Shown here in pieces: positions 1 through 11,250 of a stretch of DNA of 59,935 bases. Origin of the DNA: Flavobacteriaceae bacterium (lineage in GTDB: Bacteria > Bacteroidota > Bacteroidia > Flavobacteriales > Flavobacteriaceae); assembly GCA_027081505.1 (NCBI GenBank), contig JALWKK010000007.1, positions 1-59,935 on the forward strand. The letters are read 5' to 3'. Both the position numbers and the translations under genes were made by a program. The notes beneath the pieces were generated by a model. It saw nothing but the letters and a program-made list of their open reading frames with translations. It searched no databases and was not told the DNA's origin. Position 1 is the first letter of the stretch. Each line of letters begins with the position of its first letter.

Positions 1-3000
1 CTCCGGAAGCCACTGCTGAATTTTCTACATAACCTTGGTCAATATCGGCTTGCGTGATTACGTGTTCTGCCGTTACAGTTGCACTCGCGCCGGGTGCTAA
101 ACTTGCTATCGGATTGCCTGATATGATAGTTGCATTGGCATCGGTTACTTCGATGTTAACTAAATCTATGTCTCCCGTATTAGTTACAACAATGTCGTAA
201 GTGATGGTATCGCCTAATCCGCCTGCTACATTGGTCTGACTCTTAATCACGCTCATTGAAGGGTTAAAAGAAGACAAAGTAATAGTGATTACTTCCTGGC
301 AACCGTTGGCATCTGTTACTGTTACCGTATAAGTTCCGGTTCCTAACCCTGTAATAGTCTGCGTGGTTTCACTATTAGGTGACCAAAAATAGGAATATGG
401 AGGAGTTCCTCCTGTTACTGATGCCGTAGCACTTCCATCTCCGGCACCAGGATAACTTTCATTTACAGTAGTTACAGAAACATTTAAAGCACTTGCCGGT
501 TGTGTAATGGTTGCGCTATTAGTGAGCGTACACCCATTTGCATCTGTAATGGTTACTGTATAGTTACCAGCTGGTAGATTGTTAATGTCTTCTGTAGTTT
601 CACCATTACTCCATAGGAATGTATAAGGGAAAGTTCCTCCTGATACAGTTAGGTCTAACGAACCTGTGGATTCGCCAAAACATAAAACGTGAGAAACAGC
701 AATTCCTGAACTTAGTTCGTTAGGTTCATTTACCGTAACAGAGGATGTTGCCGTACATTGTGTAACGGAATCCGTAACTGTAACCGAATAAGTTCCTCCC
801 GGTAAACCGGATATATTTTGTGTTGTAGCACCGGTATTCCATAAATAGGAAATATTTCCTGAACCTCCTGTCACAACGGCTGTTGCCGAACCATTGGTAT
901 CTCCATAACAAGCAACAGGAGTTGCAGTAGCAGAGACACTTAAATCCAAACAAGTTCCCGGATTAACCACAACTGTTGCAGTTGCCATACAACCATTTGT
1001 ATCGGTTACGGTAACCGTATAACTTCCTGCACTTAAACCTGTAATTGTTTGAGTAGTTTCACCACCCGGCGACCAAACGTATGTATAAGGAGGCGTTCCA
1101 CCGGAAGGTGTTGCGGTAGCTGTTCCGTCTCCTGTAGTTGGACCGCTTTCGTCTGTTGCAGTTGCTGTAACACTTAAAGCATTTGCCGGTTCTGTAATTG
1201 TTATACTTTGCTCAACCGGTTGGCATACAGTTCCATCAATGGTAACACTTACCGTATAAACTCCGGCGACTAATCCGCTGAGAGTACTTGAAGTAACTCC
1301 GGAATCAACATAGCCGTTACTCCAAGTAAATGTAAACGTTGCAGTTGGGTTTGCAACTGAGCTTGCGCTTACTGTAGCATTTCCGGTGTTGTCTCCTGTA
1401 CAAAGTATGTCTGTTATATTATCTACTGTAATAACTGCATCACAAGTATTTATACAATCGATTACAACTCCTTGTTCTATTTCGCAGCCATTTGCATCTG
1501 TTACGGTAACAGTATGTGTTCCGGTAGGAAGATTTGTAGCTGTTGGCGTTGTTTGATTTCCCGCACTAGCACTCCATTGATAAGTATAAGGAGGAGTTCC
1601 TCCGGTTACTGTAACTGTAGCTTCCCCGTCTTGACATCCTTGTCCGGTTGTTGCATTTTCTTTAGTAATTATAACACTCAAAGCATCGGGTTCGTTAACG
1701 TTAATTCCCTGTTGAGCTACAATACACCCATTAGCATCGGTTACAATTACGGTATAAGTTCCGGAAGGTATATTGTCTATATCTTCGGTGGTGGCTCCGT
1801 TACTCCAAGAATAAGTATAAGGTGGCGTTCCACCTGAAACCGTTATATCAATAAATCCGGAAGAATCACCATTACATTCAACATTTTCCACTCCGTAAGT
1901 TAATGATAAGGCAGAATTAGGTTGCTCAATAATCTCGGTTTCAGTTTTTACACATCCATTTGCATCTGTTACCGTAACGGTATAGGTTCCTGCCGGAATA
2001 TTGTTTAGATCTTCTGTTGTTGCGCCGTTACTCCAAGAATAAGTATAAGGTGGTGTTCCACCGGTTACGGCAATATTAATTGCTCCTGTGGACTCTCCAT
2101 AACAGAGAACATTATCTTTATTTTGTGTATTAATAATCAGTTCATCCGGTTGTTCAATAATAACATCTAATAACGTTGCTAAATTTCCGATAGAATCGGA
2201 AACTGTTACCGAATAAGTTCCTGCCGGAATATTGTTTAAATCTTCTGTTGTTGCGCCGTTACTCCACAGGTAAGTGTAAGGTGGTACTCCACCGGTTACT
2301 GTGATATCTATTGAGCCTGTAGCTTCTCCGAAGCAAGATACGTTTTCTTTGTTGTTCAGAATAACTTCCAAATCATCATAACAAATTGATTCTATACTTA
2401 TCATACTTGACATAACCCAAGATTGTCCGGCCACAGATTGTCCGTTTTGATAGTTTCTGGTGTCGATTGTTATAACGACTTGGTTGGCGGTACCCGGTAC
2501 ACCTGCAAGTGTAAGAGAGGGAATTGCCAGACAGCAATTTCCTCCGGGTAAAGAGCTATCGGGTCCATAAATAAATGTTTGACTTGTAACTCCTCCGGCA
2601 GTTGCGGATAATAACAAATACCTACCGTCAGGGGTTAATTCAGATAGCGGTACATCGATATTAATGTCTCTGGAAGATGAATGGAGCGGGATATCTAAAG
2701 TAATGTATTGAATACTATTATATCCGCTTCTTACGGTAAATTCTCCTGTATTGGCGGGAGCGCCAGGTATGTTTCTAAAGGCATATACCATAACCGATTG
2801 AAGCGAGCAGTTATTGGAATTATCTACATAAGTAATTGAACTGGTAGTTCCGTTAATAATTCCTCTATACACCCAAACATTATGGCTACCACCAAACGGA
2901 GTTGTTCTATTTAGAGTATAAGAAAAATTTGAAGAGTCTGTAAATTGTATGGTATTTCCGGGATTGGTTCCTTTATAAATAATTTCAACAGCATATTGAT

Positions 3001-4474
3001 AAATATTGTTTGAATCCGGAATTGGTATAAAAGTATTTTGTTGACAATTTGCGTTGTATCCGTATTCATCTACTTTTTTATCATCTCCACAATCAAATGA
3101 CCAATCGAATGAACCGTTGGATATGTTAATTTGATAGTCTTCTGTTTCCCCGTCAATTGCAATGCTATTACCGGCTGTTAAACCGGTTTCTGAAGAGTAT
3201 CTAAATCTGGCATAGGAAGTACCTACAGAGGCATTTGCAGGAACGTTGATAGTAAGGTTTAGTAATCCTCCGGAGGAAGCGATGTCTGTTGCAACTTGTT
3301 CTGTAGCATCAAAAGTTCCGTTTCCATTCCAATCTATCCAAGCGTTTAAGTATCCAACTCCATATGTAGTTATATCGAGTGTATATGATTCTCCAAGTAA
3401 CAGGTTTTGTCCGTCTAATGAATTTCCGTTTAAATCAACTCCTTCCTCATCGTCAACACCATTGTTATCGTCTCCTGAACCATTTCCGAAAATTGTTAAG
3501 GGGTTTTCAGAATCGGGTGGAACAATTCCTAAATATGTAGTTGGTATATTTGAAATTATAGGCGACATATAATGAGCTGCCCAACCGTAAGATTCCGGTG
3601 CATCTCCACCGTCGGTTCTGGCTCCGGCATTTCCCGTAACGCCCTCAACATCAAAGATTCCTCCCAAATTTGCAGCAGGAGTAATATTTCCTGTTGTAGT
3701 AACTTCATACAAAAGCCTGCTTGCACCTGCAGTATCATCTTCGGTGTACATTTTTCTATCGGCGGCAAATCCTATTCCGTCTCCTTCGATTGTGTTTTGT
3801 ATGGTAAAAGCGTAGGTTGTTGAAGCGTTGCTTACATCAACGGTATAGAAATCTACACTTAAATTATTAGGATTTGTTCTTTGAACATAAAGTTGGGCTG
3901 TTGTGGGATCCCAAGATATTCCGTTAACATAATTAGTGTCACCTGAGAAATATTTATAAAATCCCGCATAAGGTGCCCAGTTATTATTTGGATCAAAAGC
4001 ATAAAGTTTTATTGCACCAGTATTGCTTTGATTGGGGTAGCCAACAACAAACATTACTTCTTCCCCGGTTGTGTTATTTACATAAAATTCTATTCCAAAA
4101 GCTCTTCCATGTATGATCCATCCGGCAACAAAAGTGGTTGTTCCGGTTTCAATATCAATTTCATACAATGATCTATCAAAAAAGGCATATAGTTTATTGT
4201 TAGTTGCTCTATACCCAAAAGCTTTACCGGTAAAAGTTCTGTCCAGAACCTGAGTTGTTGTGGAAGGCAACGGATTTTCGGCGGGGTTGGGTACTGCCGT
4301 ATAGAATTCGGCATGATTATCGGGTAATGCGTATAAAACCGGTAACCCTTCATTTGGATTAGGCACTAAATTTGGTAAGTTTTGCCCCTTTATATTACCC
4401 ACAAAAAATAACATTATCAATAAGTTGATTAGGGTAATGCGATTCTTTAGAATTTTAAAAATATTTTTTTGCAT
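1..4474 (-). CDS. giant secreted SprB-repeat adhesin, 5' part (3' end outside window)
   Basis: An open frame runs leftward from the ATG at 4474-4472 to the window edge without a stop, about 1,491 codons. Residues 1-31 are a signal peptide. Residues ~50-300 form a repetitive beta-rich region (motifs such as [17 protein letters not shown]) that could be a propeller of the DUF6923 kind. Residues ~310-445 are a GEVED domain ([13 protein letters not shown], then [11 protein letters not shown]). Residues ~450-695 are an unassigned beta-rich segment. Residues ~700-1405 hold nine SprB-like repeats with the signature [13 protein letters not shown]...[13 protein letters not shown]. From ~1406 a DUF7507/DUF11-like domain begins ([21 protein letters not shown]). 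By family knowledge these are surface adhesins exported by T9SS and moved by the gliding machinery; the T9SS tail would lie beyond position 1. Shadow frames on both strands should be ignored. The function as a gliding adhesin is inferred from the repeats only. Confidence 0.88.
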   Translation of the reverse strand, partial: MQKNIFKILKNRITLINLLIMLFFVGNIKGQNLPNLVPNPNEGLPVLYALPDNHAEFYTAVPNPAENPLPSTTTQVLDRTFTGKAFGYRATNNKLYAFFDRSLYEIDIETGTTTFVAGWIIHGRAFGIEFYVNNTTGEEVMFVVGYPNQSNTGAIKLYAFDPNNNWAPYAGFYKYFSGDTNYVNGISWDPTTAQLYVQRTNPNNLSVDFYTVDVSNASTTYAFTIQNTIEGDGIGFAADRKMYTEDDTAGASRLLYEVTTTGNITPAANLGGIFDVEGVTGNAGARTDGGDAPESYGWAAHYMSPIISNIPTTYLGIVPPDSENPLTIFGNGSGDDNNGVDDEEGVDLNGNSLDGQNLLLGESYTLDITTYGVGYLNAWIDWNGNGTFDATEQVATDIASSGGLLNLTINVPANASVGTSYARFRYSSETGLTAGNSIAIDGETEDYQINISNGSFDWSFDCGDDKKVDEYGYNANCQQNTFIPIPDSNNIYQYAVEIIYKGTNPGNTIQFTDSSNFSYTLNRTTPFGGSHNVWVYRGIINGTTSSITYVDNSNNCSLQSVMVYAFRNIPGAPANTGEFTVRSGYNSIQYITLDIPLHSSSRDINIDVPLSELTPDGRYLLLSATAGGVTSQTFIYGPDSSLPGGNCCLAIPSLTLAGVPGTANQVVITIDTRNYQNGQSVAGQSWVMSSMISIESICYDDLEVILNNKENVSCFGEATGSIDITVTGGVPPYTYLWSNGATTEDLNNIPAGTYSVTVSDSIGNLATLLDVIIEQPDELIINTQNKDNVLCYGESTGAINIAVTGGTPPYTYSWSNGATTEDLNNIPAGTYTVTVTDANGCVKTETEIIEQPNSALSLTYGVENVECNGDSSGFIDITVSGGTPPYTYSWSNGATTEDIDNIPSGTYTVIVTDANGCIVAQQGINVNEPDALSVIITKENATTGQGCQDGEATVTVTGGTPPYTYQWSASAGNQTTPTATNLPTGTHTVTVTDANGCEIEQGVVIDCINTCDAVITVDNITDILCTGDNTGNATVSASSVANPTATFTFTWSNGYVDSGVTSSTLSGLVAGVYTVSVTIDGTVCQPVEQSITITEPANALSVTATATDESGPTTGDGTATATPSGGTPPYTYVWSPGGETTQTITGLSAGSYTVTVTDTNGCMATATVVVNPGTCLDLSVSATATPVACYGDTNGSATAVVTGGSGNISYLWNTGATTQNISGLPGGTYSVTVTDSVTQCTATSSVTVNEPNELSSGIAVSHVLCFGESTGSLDLTVSGGTFPYTFLWSNGETTEDINNLPAGNYTVTITDANGCTLTNSATITQPASALNVSVTTVNESYPGAGDGSATASVTGGTPPYSYFWSPNSETTQTITGLGTGTYTVTVTDANGCQEVITITLSSFNPSMSVIKSQTNVAGGLGDTITYDIVVTNTGDIDLVNIEVTDANATIISGNPIASLAPGASATVTAEHVITQADIDQGYVENSAVASG
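265..2380 (-). repeat. nine SprB-like protein repeats encoded in tandem
   Basis: Each unit is about 75-95 codons. Each has a cysteine near CxGExTG, the core [37 protein letters not shown], and a closing xxEPxxL. Units 1-3 (about 2380-1680) are the most alike; unit 5 carries a longer insertion, and units 6 and 9 lack the early cysteine. At DNA level the units are only moderately similar, so this is an old protein repeat rather than a fresh DNA duplication. Confidence 0.85.
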
Positions 4475-4532
4475 CTCTATTATATTTTGATACTTATTTA
4501 AGTAAAATGCCCCAACTGCATTTATTTTTTTA

Positions 4533-4540
4533 CAAATATA
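4533..4540 (-). promoter_or_regulatory. -7 element (TATATTTG) of the adhesin gene
   Basis: On the minus strand TATATTTG matches the Bacteroidota -7 consensus TAnnTTTG, 58 bp upstream of the adhesin ATG. A TTTG at 4569-4566 could be the -33 element, but the 25-nt gap is longer than usual. The leader would be about 50 nt. Confidence 0.5.
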
Positions 4541-4780
4541 AATAGCTAAATACAGTAAAACCTTACAAAAAGTAATCTTTTAGTTAAACTGTAATATAAA
4601 TTCGTTGAACTGCATAAAAACACATTTTATTTCGACTTTTTTTGTTATAAATTGTAGGAACACAACATACGTAAAAACACGTATACGCCTGATATTTTAA
4701 GGGTTAACCTTTAAAAAAATGTGAGAATAAAAATATACATTTTACTTCATTATCTACTTAATATTAAACAAAACAACTCG
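4541..4780. other. divergent intergenic region adhesin/prfC, with near-palindrome at 4695-4716
   Basis: No gene is visible here. Two inverted repeats stand out: a 6-bp pair ATACGT/ACGTAT near 4669-4686, and a 22-bp near-perfect palindrome at 4695-4716 centred on GGTTAACC with one mismatched pair. The latter lies about 65 bp upstream of the prfC -7 box and could be an operator; no regulator can be assigned. Confidence 0.35.
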
Positions 4781-4788
4781 TATATTTG
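4781..4788 (+). promoter_or_regulatory. -7 element (TATATTTG) of prfC
   Basis: TATATTTG fits TAnnTTTG exactly and lies 21 bp before the prfC ATG, giving a predicted leader of roughly 15 nt. No clear TTG/TTTG -33 element is seen at the usual spacing. Confidence 0.55.
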
Positions 4789-4809
4789 CCCCTTTAAATC
4801 AAAAATTTA

Positions 4810-6399
4810 ATGTCATTACAAAAAGAAATTAACAGGAGAAGAACCTTTGGGATTATTTCTCACCCGGATGCAGGAAAAACAACTTTAACCGAAAAATTAT
4901 TACTTTTTGGCGGAGCTATTCAAGAAGCCGGTGCAGTGAAGTCTAATAAAATTAAAAAGGGAGCAACCAGCGATTTTATGGAAATAGAGCGACAAAGAGG
5001 AATCTCTGTAGCTACTTCGGTTTTGGCTTTTGAATATAACGGCACAAAAATAAATATTCTAGATACTCCGGGACACAAAGATTTTGCCGAAGACACTTTT
5101 AGAACACTTACAGCTGTAGATAGTGTAATTGTTGTTATCGATGTTGCCAAAGGAGTGGAAGAACAAACCGAAAAGTTGGTTGAAGTTTGTAGAATGCGTA
5201 ACATTCCTATCATTGTTTTTATTAATAAGCTGGATAGAGAAGGAAAAGAAGCCTTTGAATTACTTGACGAAATAGAACAAAAACTAAACCTTAGAGTTAC
5301 TCCTTTGAGTTTTCCGATAGGAATGGGATATGAATTTAAAGGTATTTATAACATATGGGAGAAGAATATTAATCTTTTTAGCGGAGATAGTCGAAAAAAT
5401 ATTGAAGAAACTATTGAAATCTCAAACCTTGAAGACAATGAGCTAGATAAGCTTGTAGGAAATCAAGCCGCTTCGACACTACGAGAAGAAATAGAATTAA
5501 CATCGGGTATTTACCCCATATTTTCAAAAGAAGAATACCTTAACGGGGCGTTGCAACCTGTTTTCTTTGGTTCTGCTTTAAACAACTTTGGTGTTAGAGA
5601 ATTATTGGATTGTTTTGTTGAAATAGCTCCTGCTCCACGACCTAAAGAAAGTACGATTAGACTCGTTAAACCCGACGAACCAAACTTTACAGGCTTTGTT
5701 TTTAAAATTCATGCTAATATGGATCCCAAACACAGGGATCGATTGGCTTTTATTAAAATTGTTTCAGGTGTTTTTGAACGAAACAAACCCTATTTACATG
5801 TTAGAAATGGTAAAAAAATGAAATTTTCCAGCCCTAATGCTTTCTTTGCCGAAAAAAAACAAATTGTAGACAAATCCTATCCCGGCGATATTGTAGGATT
5901 ACACGATACCGGAAACTTCAAAATTGGTGATACAATTACTGAAGGTGAAAACTTACTTTACAAAGGCATCCCTAGTTTTTCTCCCGAACATTTTAAGTAC
6001 ATTAATAATGCAGATCCTATGAAAAGCAAACAACTTGAAAAAGGGATAGACCAATTAATGGATGAAGGAGTCGCGCAACTTTTTACACTAGAACTAAACG
6101 GAAGAAAAGTAATAGGTACCGTTGGTGCGTTACAGTTTGAGGTAATTCAGTACCGCTTAGAACATGAATACGGGGCTACTTGTAGGTACGAAAACCTTAA
6201 TGTATATAAAGCTTGCTGGGTTGATATAAACAAATCCAATTATGATGAACTTATCGAGTTTAAACGAATAAAAGCTAAATTTTTAGCCAAGGACAAACGA
6301 GGGCAGTTGGTGTTTTTTGCAGATTCTAATTTTACATTGCAAATGACGCAACAAAAATTTCCAAACGTTAAATTACATTTTGTAAGCGAATTTAATTAA
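4810..6399 (+). CDS. prfC: peptide chain release factor 3 (RF3)
   Basis: A 529-residue translational GTPase that recycles RF1/RF2 from the ribosome after termination. The G1 loop HPDAGKTT is at 18-25, the G3 motif DTPGH at 85-89 and the G4 motif NKLD at 139-142. The RF3-specific N-terminus (LQKEINRRRTFGIISHPDAGKTTLTEKLL, in two parts) and the C-terminal region (TVGALQFEVIQYRLEHEYG) are intact, and the length is normal for the family. The ATG is 21 bp downstream of a TATATTTG box. It stands alone, divergent from the adhesin gene and convergent with the DUF3467 gene. A weak 7-bp hairpin (6398-6418) overlaps the stop codon and lacks a good U-tract. Confidence 0.96.
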   Translation: MSLQKEINRRRTFGIISHPDAGKTTLTEKLLLFGGAIQEAGAVKSNKIKKGATSDFMEIERQRGISVATSVLAFEYNGTKINILDTPGHKDFAEDTFRTLTAVDSVIVVIDVAKGVEEQTEKLVEVCRMRNIPIIVFINKLDREGKEAFELLDEIEQKLNLRVTPLSFPIGMGYEFKGIYNIWEKNINLFSGDSRKNIEETIEISNLEDNELDKLVGNQAASTLREEIELTSGIYPIFSKEEYLNGALQPVFFGSALNNFGVRELLDCFVEIAPAPRPKESTIRLVKPDEPNFTGFVFKIHANMDPKHRDRLAFIKIVSGVFERNKPYLHVRNGKKMKFSSPNAFFAEKKQIVDKSYPGDIVGLHDTGNFKIGDTITEGENLLYKGIPSFSPEHFKYINNADPMKSKQLEKGIDQLMDEGVAQLFTLELNGRKVIGTVGALQFEVIQYRLEHEYGATCRYENLNVYKACWVDINKSNYDELIEFKRIKAKFLAKDKRGQLVFFADSNFTLQMTQQKFPNVKLHFVSEFN

Positions 6400-6421
6400 A
6401 AGTTGTTGCAAAACTTTTGGT

Positions 6422-6736
6422 TTATGCTTGCCCTGTAGGTCCAAAACTTAAAGGCATTGGTGGCTGGTCATAGTCTTTAATTTCACCATGTGCCTTTTCA
6501 AAACGATGAATATTATCTCCTAATGCTTTTAACAATCGTTTCGCATGTTGTGGTGTTAAAATAATACGAGATTTTACTTTACTTTTCGGTACGCCGGGCA
6601 TAATGGAAACAAAATCAATTACAAACTCTGAAACAGAATGATTAATAATTGCTAAATTACTGTAAATACCTTGAGCTACTTTTTCTTCAAGTTCGATGTT
6701 TATTTGTCCTTTTTTAGGTTGTTTTGAATCTGACAT
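6422..6736 (-). CDS. DUF3467 family protein
   Basis: A 104-residue protein matching the DUF3467 family by its core (GIYSNLAIINHSVSEFVIDF, then LTPQHAKRLLKALGDNI). The function of the family is unknown. It has no signal peptide or membrane segment, so it is probably cytoplasmic. It lies immediately downstream of rpoC on the same strand but is separated from it by a hairpin (6794-6815) and has its own TATCTTTG box, so it is probably transcribed separately as well. The last residues (PPMPLSFGPTGQA) look disordered. Confidence 0.85.
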   Translation of the reverse strand: MSDSKQPKKGQINIELEEKVAQGIYSNLAIINHSVSEFVIDFVSIMPGVPKSKVKSRIILTPQHAKRLLKALGDNIHRFEKAHGEIKDYDQPPMPLSFGPTGQA

Positions 6737-6755
6737 AATTGTATAAATATTTTTA

Positions 6756-6763
6756 CAAAGATA
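6756..6763 (-). promoter_or_regulatory. -7 element (TATCTTTG) of the DUF3467 gene
   Basis: TATCTTTG on the minus strand fits TAnnTTTG. A TTTG at 6790-6787 lies 23 nt upstream and may be the -33 element. The start codon is 19 bp downstream. Confidence 0.5.
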
Positions 6764-6790
6764 AGAATTAGTAATTAGTTAAGATACAAA

Positions 6791-6822
6791 AATCCCGACA
6801 AGAAAACTTATCGGGTTTTTTT
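6791..6822. terminator. terminator after the rpoBC operon
   Basis: The stem arms CCCGACAAG (6794-6802) and CTTATCGGG (6807-6815) pair with one mismatch around an AAAA loop. On the plus strand seven T follow; on the minus strand ATTTTTTG follows. The hairpin sits 29 bp after the rpoC stop and can work in both directions. Confidence 0.7.
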
Positions 6823-6843
6823 ATACTTCATATTGTATTACAA

Positions 6844-9800
6844 TTAGTTATAATTTACTTCTTGCTTTTCACGGCTCATTTCTTCCAATTCTTCTTTAGA
6901 GCCTACAATGATAGACTCATATTCTCTCATACCCGTTCCGGCAGGAATTCTATGACCTACAATTACATTTTCTTTTAAACCTTCTAACGTATCAACTTTA
7001 GCAGCTACAGCAGCTTCGTTTAATACTTTAGTTGTTTCTTGGAATGATGCAGCCGAAATAAACGACTTGGTTTGGAGCGAAGCTCTGGTAATTCCTTGCA
7101 GAATTGGAGTTGCGGTAGCTGGCACCGCATCTCTGGCTTCAACTAATTGTTTATCGTTTCTACGCAAAATAGAATTTTCATCTCGCAACTCTCTTGGTGA
7201 AATGATTTGACCTTCTTTTAATAATTCAGAATCACCTGCATTGGTAACCACCTTCATTCCGAATATTTTATCGTTTTCTTCTATAAAATCGTATTTATGA
7301 ACCAATTGATTTTCTAAGAACGTGGTATCGCCTGAATCAACAATCTTAACTTTACGCATCATTTGGCGAACAACCACCTCAAAGTGTTTATCATTAATCT
7401 TCACACCTTGTAAACGATAAACCTCTTGTACTTCATTTACCAAATACTGTTGAACCGCAGAGGGTCCTTTGATGTTAAGGATATCGAGCGGAGTTATTGA
7501 ACCGTCTGAAAGAGGAGAACCGGCTCGCACATAATCGTTTTCTTGAACCAGAATTTGATTGGAAAGTTTAACCAAATACTTCTTAATCTCACCTGTTTTT
7601 GCTTCAATAATAATCTCACGATTACCGCGTTTAATTTTACCGAAAGAAACCACACCGTCTATTTCACTTACAACTGCTGGATTTGATGGGTTACGCGCTT
7701 CAAACAATTCGGTTACACGAGGTAGACCTCCTGTTATATCTCCGGCTTTTGAAGATTTACGCGGAATTTTAACTAAAATTTTACCAATTTTAATTTTCTC
7801 TTCATCCTCTACCATAATGTGTGCTCCTACCGGTAAGTTGTACGAGCGTATTACCTCTCCTTCTTTTCCTATAATGTGAAGTGTAGGTATTTTTTTCTTA
7901 TCTCTAGATTCAGAAATAACTTTTTCTTGGAAGCCGGTTTGTTCATCAATTTCAACTTGGAAAGTAACCCCTTGTTCTATATTTTCATATTTAACAGAAC
8001 CTGCAAACTCAGAAATAATAACACCATTATACGGATCCCATTGTGATATTACATCACCTTTTTTAACAGTATCACCATTTTTAATAAAGATAGTTGAACC
8101 GTATTGAATGTTATTTGTGCTTAAAACAATACCTGTTTTCTTATCAACAATTTTAATTTCTGAAGTACGAGAAATTACAACGTCAACTATTTTTCCTTCA
8201 GAATTTTCGCTTTTAACGGTTTTAAGGTCTTCTATTTCAGCAATACCATCAAATTTGGCTAAGAGTTTATTTTCCTCTGAAATGTTTCCGGCAATACCTC
8301 CAACGTGGAAGGTACGCAACGTTAACTGTGTTCCCGGTTCACCAATAGATTGTGCTGCTACTACTCCTACAGCTTCTCCTTTTTGAACCATTTTATTGGT
8401 AGCGAGATTTCGACCGTAACAAGCGGCGCATATACCTTTTTTAGCTTCACATGTTAATGCTGATCTTACTTCTACCGATTCGATTGGAGATGCTTCAATT
8501 ACTTGTGCAATTTCGTCCGAAATATGCCCGCCGGATTCAACTAACAACTCGTTTGTTAATGGGTTATAAACGTCATGTAATGATGTTCTACCGGCAATTC
8601 TTTCACCTAAGGTTTCAACAACTTCTTCATTTTTCTTGAGTGGTTTCACTTCTATACCTCGTAAGGTTCCACAATCTTCCGTATTGATAATTACATCTTG
8701 AGATACATCTACCAGGCGTCTGGTTAAATAACCGGCATCTGCTGTTTTAAGAGCCGTATCTGCAAGTCCTTTACGTGCGCCGTGAGTAGAAATGAAGTAT
8801 TCAAGGATTGATAGTCCTTCTTTAAAGTTTGAAAGAATTGGATTTTCAATAATTTCGCCTCCTCCAGCGGTAGATTTTTTAGGCTTTGCCATTAACCCGC
8901 GCATTCCGGTGAGCTGTCGAATTTGTTCTTTACTACCTCTTGCACCTGAATCAAGCATCATATACACCGAATTAAATCCTTGTTTATCTTCTCTGATACG
9001 TTTCATAGAGAGTTCGGTAAGTTCGGCATTGGTTGCCGTCCAGATGTCAATAACTTGATTATAACGCTCATTATTGGTAATCAGACCCATATTATAGTTT
9101 CCTATAATAGCATCTACTTTTTTATTGGCTTCATCTATCATAGATTGCTTTTCGGAGGGGATAATAATATCTCCGAGGCTAAATGACAATCCTCCTTCAA
9201 AGGCAAATTTATAACCTAACGTTTTGATTCCGTCAAGAAATTCTGCAGTAGTAGGTACATCTGTTATTTTTAAGATATTACCAATGATATCTCGTAAAGA
9301 TTTTTTGGTAAGTATTTCATTAATATATCCGGCTTGTTCTGGAACTTGCTCATTAAAGATTACTCTACCTACGGTAGTTGTAATAATTTGATTAACCAAT
9401 TCTCCTTTTTCATTAAAATCTTTTGTTCTTATTTTTATTTCAGCATTGAGATCAACTTTTTTTTCGTTATATGCTATAATTAATTCTTCTGCTGAATAAA
9501 AGGTAAGTCCTTCTCCTTTTACTTTATGATCTTTGGTTGATTTTCTTAACTTGGTCATATAATATAGCCCCAGTACCATATCTTGAGAGGGTACTGCAAC
9601 CGGAGATCCGTTAGCAGGGTTTAGGATATTATGAGAGGCTAACATTAATAGTTGTGCTTCCAATATTGCTTCCGGTCCCAGAGGCAGATGTACTGCCATT
9701 TGGTCTCCATCAAAATCGGCATTAAATGCCGTACAAACCAATGGATGCAATTGAATTGCTTTTCCTTCGATTAATTTGGGTTGAAAAGCTTGAATACCTA

Positions 9801-11145
9801 AACGGTGCAAAGTAGGAGCCCTGTTAAGTAGTACCGGATGTCCTTTTAATACATTTTCCAGAATATCCCAAACGACCGGTTCTTTTTTATCGATAATCTT
9901 TTTAGCAGATTTTACAGTTTTTACAATTCCTCTTTCTATTAATTTTCTAATAATGAAAGGTTTGTAAAGTTCAGCGGCCATATCTTTAGGGATACCGCAT
10001 TCGTATAATTTAAGTTCGGGTCCTACAACAATTACCGAGCGAGCCGAGTAATCTACTCTTTTACCTAATAGGTTTTGACGAAAACGTCCTTGTTTCCCTT
10101 TTAAAGAATCTGAAAGTGATTTTAACGGTCTATTGGCTTCGGTTTTTACAGCTGAAGATTTACGTGTGTTATCAAATAATGAATCTACAGATTCTTGTAG
10201 CATACGCTTTTCATTACGTAAAATAACTTCCGGTGCTTTTATCTCTACTAATCTTTTTAGACGATTGTTTCGGATGATTACTCTTCGGTATAAGTCATTT
10301 AAGTCGGATGTAGCAAAACGACCACCGTCTAATGGTACAAGCGGACGTAGTTCGGGTGGGATTACCGGGATTACTTTCATAATCATCCACTCGGGTTTGT
10401 TTTCTCTATTTTTATTGGCTTCACGGAGAGCTTCTACTACTTGTAATCGTTTTAACGCTTCTGTTTTACGTTGTTTGGAAGTTTCATTATTAGCTTTATG
10501 ACGAAGTTCAAAAGATAGTTCATCCAAATCTATTCGTCTTAATAATTCTATTAAACATTCGGCACCCATTTTAGCAATAAACTTATTGGGGTCGCTATCT
10601 TCCAGATACATATTTTCTTGCGGAAGTGTATCGAGGATATTCAAGTATTCTTCTTCTGTTAGGAAGTCCATTTTTTGTAATGGTTCTCCTTCTTCATTTT
10701 TGGCAATTCCGGGTTGTATTACTACGTATCTTTCGTAGTAAATAATCATATCCAATTTTTTGGAAGGTAGTCCTAATAGGTATCCTATTTTGTTAGGGAG
10801 ACTACGAAAGTACCATATATGTGCTACGGGTACTACCAAATTAATATGCCCTACCCGGTCTCGTCTTACTTTTTTCTCAGTAACTTCTACTCCACAACGA
10901 TCACAAACGATTCCTTTATAACGAATACGTTTGTATTTTCCGCAGGCACACTCATAGTCTTTTATAGGACCAAATATACGCTCACAAAACAATCCGTCAC
11001 GTTCTGGTTTATGAGTACGATAGTTAATGGTTTCGGGTTTAAGCACTTCGCCTCGAGATTCTGCTAGGATTGACTCCGGAGAGGCTAAACCAATTGAAAT
11101 TTTACTAAATTTCTTAACTGTGTGTTCTTTATTTCTTCTTGCCAT
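6844..11145 (-). CDS. rpoC: DNA-directed RNA polymerase subunit beta'
   Basis: A 1,433-residue catalytic subunit. The N-terminal zinc ribbon has cysteines at 66, 68, 81 and 84. The catalytic Mg-binding motif NADFDGD is at 475-481. A second cysteine cluster ([14 protein letters not shown]) and the trigger-loop/bridge region [18 protein letters not shown] are visible. The length matches Bacteroidota RpoC. It follows rpoB after 105 bp that hold two hairpins, and is the last gene of the secE-nusG-rplKAJL-rpoBC block. The C-terminus ends in [15 protein letters not shown]. Confidence 0.98.
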   Translation of the reverse strand: MARRNKEHTVKKFSKISIGLASPESILAESRGEVLKPETINYRTHKPERDGLFCERIFGPIKDYECACGKYKRIRYKGIVCDRCGVEVTEKKVRRDRVGHINLVVPVAHIWYFRSLPNKIGYLLGLPSKKLDMIIYYERYVVIQPGIAKNEEGEPLQKMDFLTEEEYLNILDTLPQENMYLEDSDPNKFIAKMGAECLIELLRRIDLDELSFELRHKANNETSKQRKTEALKRLQVVEALREANKNRENKPEWMIMKVIPVIPPELRPLVPLDGGRFATSDLNDLYRRVIIRNNRLKRLVEIKAPEVILRNEKRMLQESVDSLFDNTRKSSAVKTEANRPLKSLSDSLKGKQGRFRQNLLGKRVDYSARSVIVVGPELKLYECGIPKDMAAELYKPFIIRKLIERGIVKTVKSAKKIIDKKEPVVWDILENVLKGHPVLLNRAPTLHRLGIQAFQPKLIEGKAIQLHPLVCTAFNADFDGDQMAVHLPLGPEAILEAQLLMLASHNILNPANGSPVAVPSQDMVLGLYYMTKLRKSTKDHKVKGEGLTFYSAEELIIAYNEKKVDLNAEIKIRTKDFNEKGELVNQIITTTVGRVIFNEQVPEQAGYINEILTKKSLRDIIGNILKITDVPTTAEFLDGIKTLGYKFAFEGGLSFSLGDIIIPSEKQSMIDEANKKVDAIIGNYNMGLITNNERYNQVIDIWTATNAELTELSMKRIREDKQGFNSVYMMLDSGARGSKEQIRQLTGMRGLMAKPKKSTAGGGEIIENPILSNFKEGLSILEYFISTHGARKGLADTALKTADAGYLTRRLVDVSQDVIINTEDCGTLRGIEVKPLKKNEEVVETLGERIAGRTSLHDVYNPLTNELLVESGGHISDEIAQVIEASPIESVEVRSALTCEAKKGICAACYGRNLATNKMVQKGEAVGVVAAQSIGEPGTQLTLRTFHVGGIAGNISEENKLLAKFDGIAEIEDLKTVKSENSEGKIVDVVISRTSEIKIVDKKTGIVLSTNNIQYGSTIFIKNGDTVKKGDVISQWDPYNGVIISEFAGSVKYENIEQGVTFQVEIDEQTGFQEKVISESRDKKKIPTLHIIGKEGEVIRSYNLPVGAHIMVEDEEKIKIGKILVKIPRKSSKAGDITGGLPRVTELFEARNPSNPAVVSEIDGVVSFGKIKRGNREIIIEAKTGEIKKYLVKLSNQILVQENDYVRAGSPLSDGSITPLDILNIKGPSAVQQYLVNEVQEVYRLQGVKINDKHFEVVVRQMMRKVKIVDSGDTTFLENQLVHKYDFIEENDKIFGMKVVTNAGDSELLKEGQIISPRELRDENSILRRNDKQLVEARDAVPATATPILQGITRASLQTKSFISAASFQETTKVLNEAAVAAKVDTLEGLKENVIVGHRIPAGTGMREYESIIVGSKEELEEMSREKQEVNYN

Positions 11146-11195
11146 AATACTTATTATGCTTTGTTATGTTTTTTTGAAGTAGTATCTACTTCTGT

Positions 11196-11246
11196 TTTCG
11201 TTTAAAAACGAAATATATTCCCGCAATAACCGATTATTTGCGGGAA
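11196..11246 (-). promoter_or_regulatory. tandem hairpins between rpoB and rpoC
   Basis: Two inverted repeats lie in the 105-bp gap: TTTCGTTT/AAACGAAA near 11196-11214 and TTCCCGCAA (11218-11226)/TTGCGGGAA (11238-11246). On the minus strand neither is followed by a clean U-tract, so RNA processing or partial attenuation is more likely than full termination. Inference only. Confidence 0.45.
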
Positions 11247-11250
11247 ATTT

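Noticed and set aside
3556-3768. Short minus-strand frame that could be taken for a frameshifted piece of the adhesin
   Set aside because: The true adhesin frame stays open through this stretch, so no frameshift is needed.
726-4353. Several plus- and minus-strand frames of 70-120 codons
   Set aside because: They are shadow frames of the long adhesin gene; their peptides are low in complexity or rich in cysteine and serine as expected from out-of-frame repeats.
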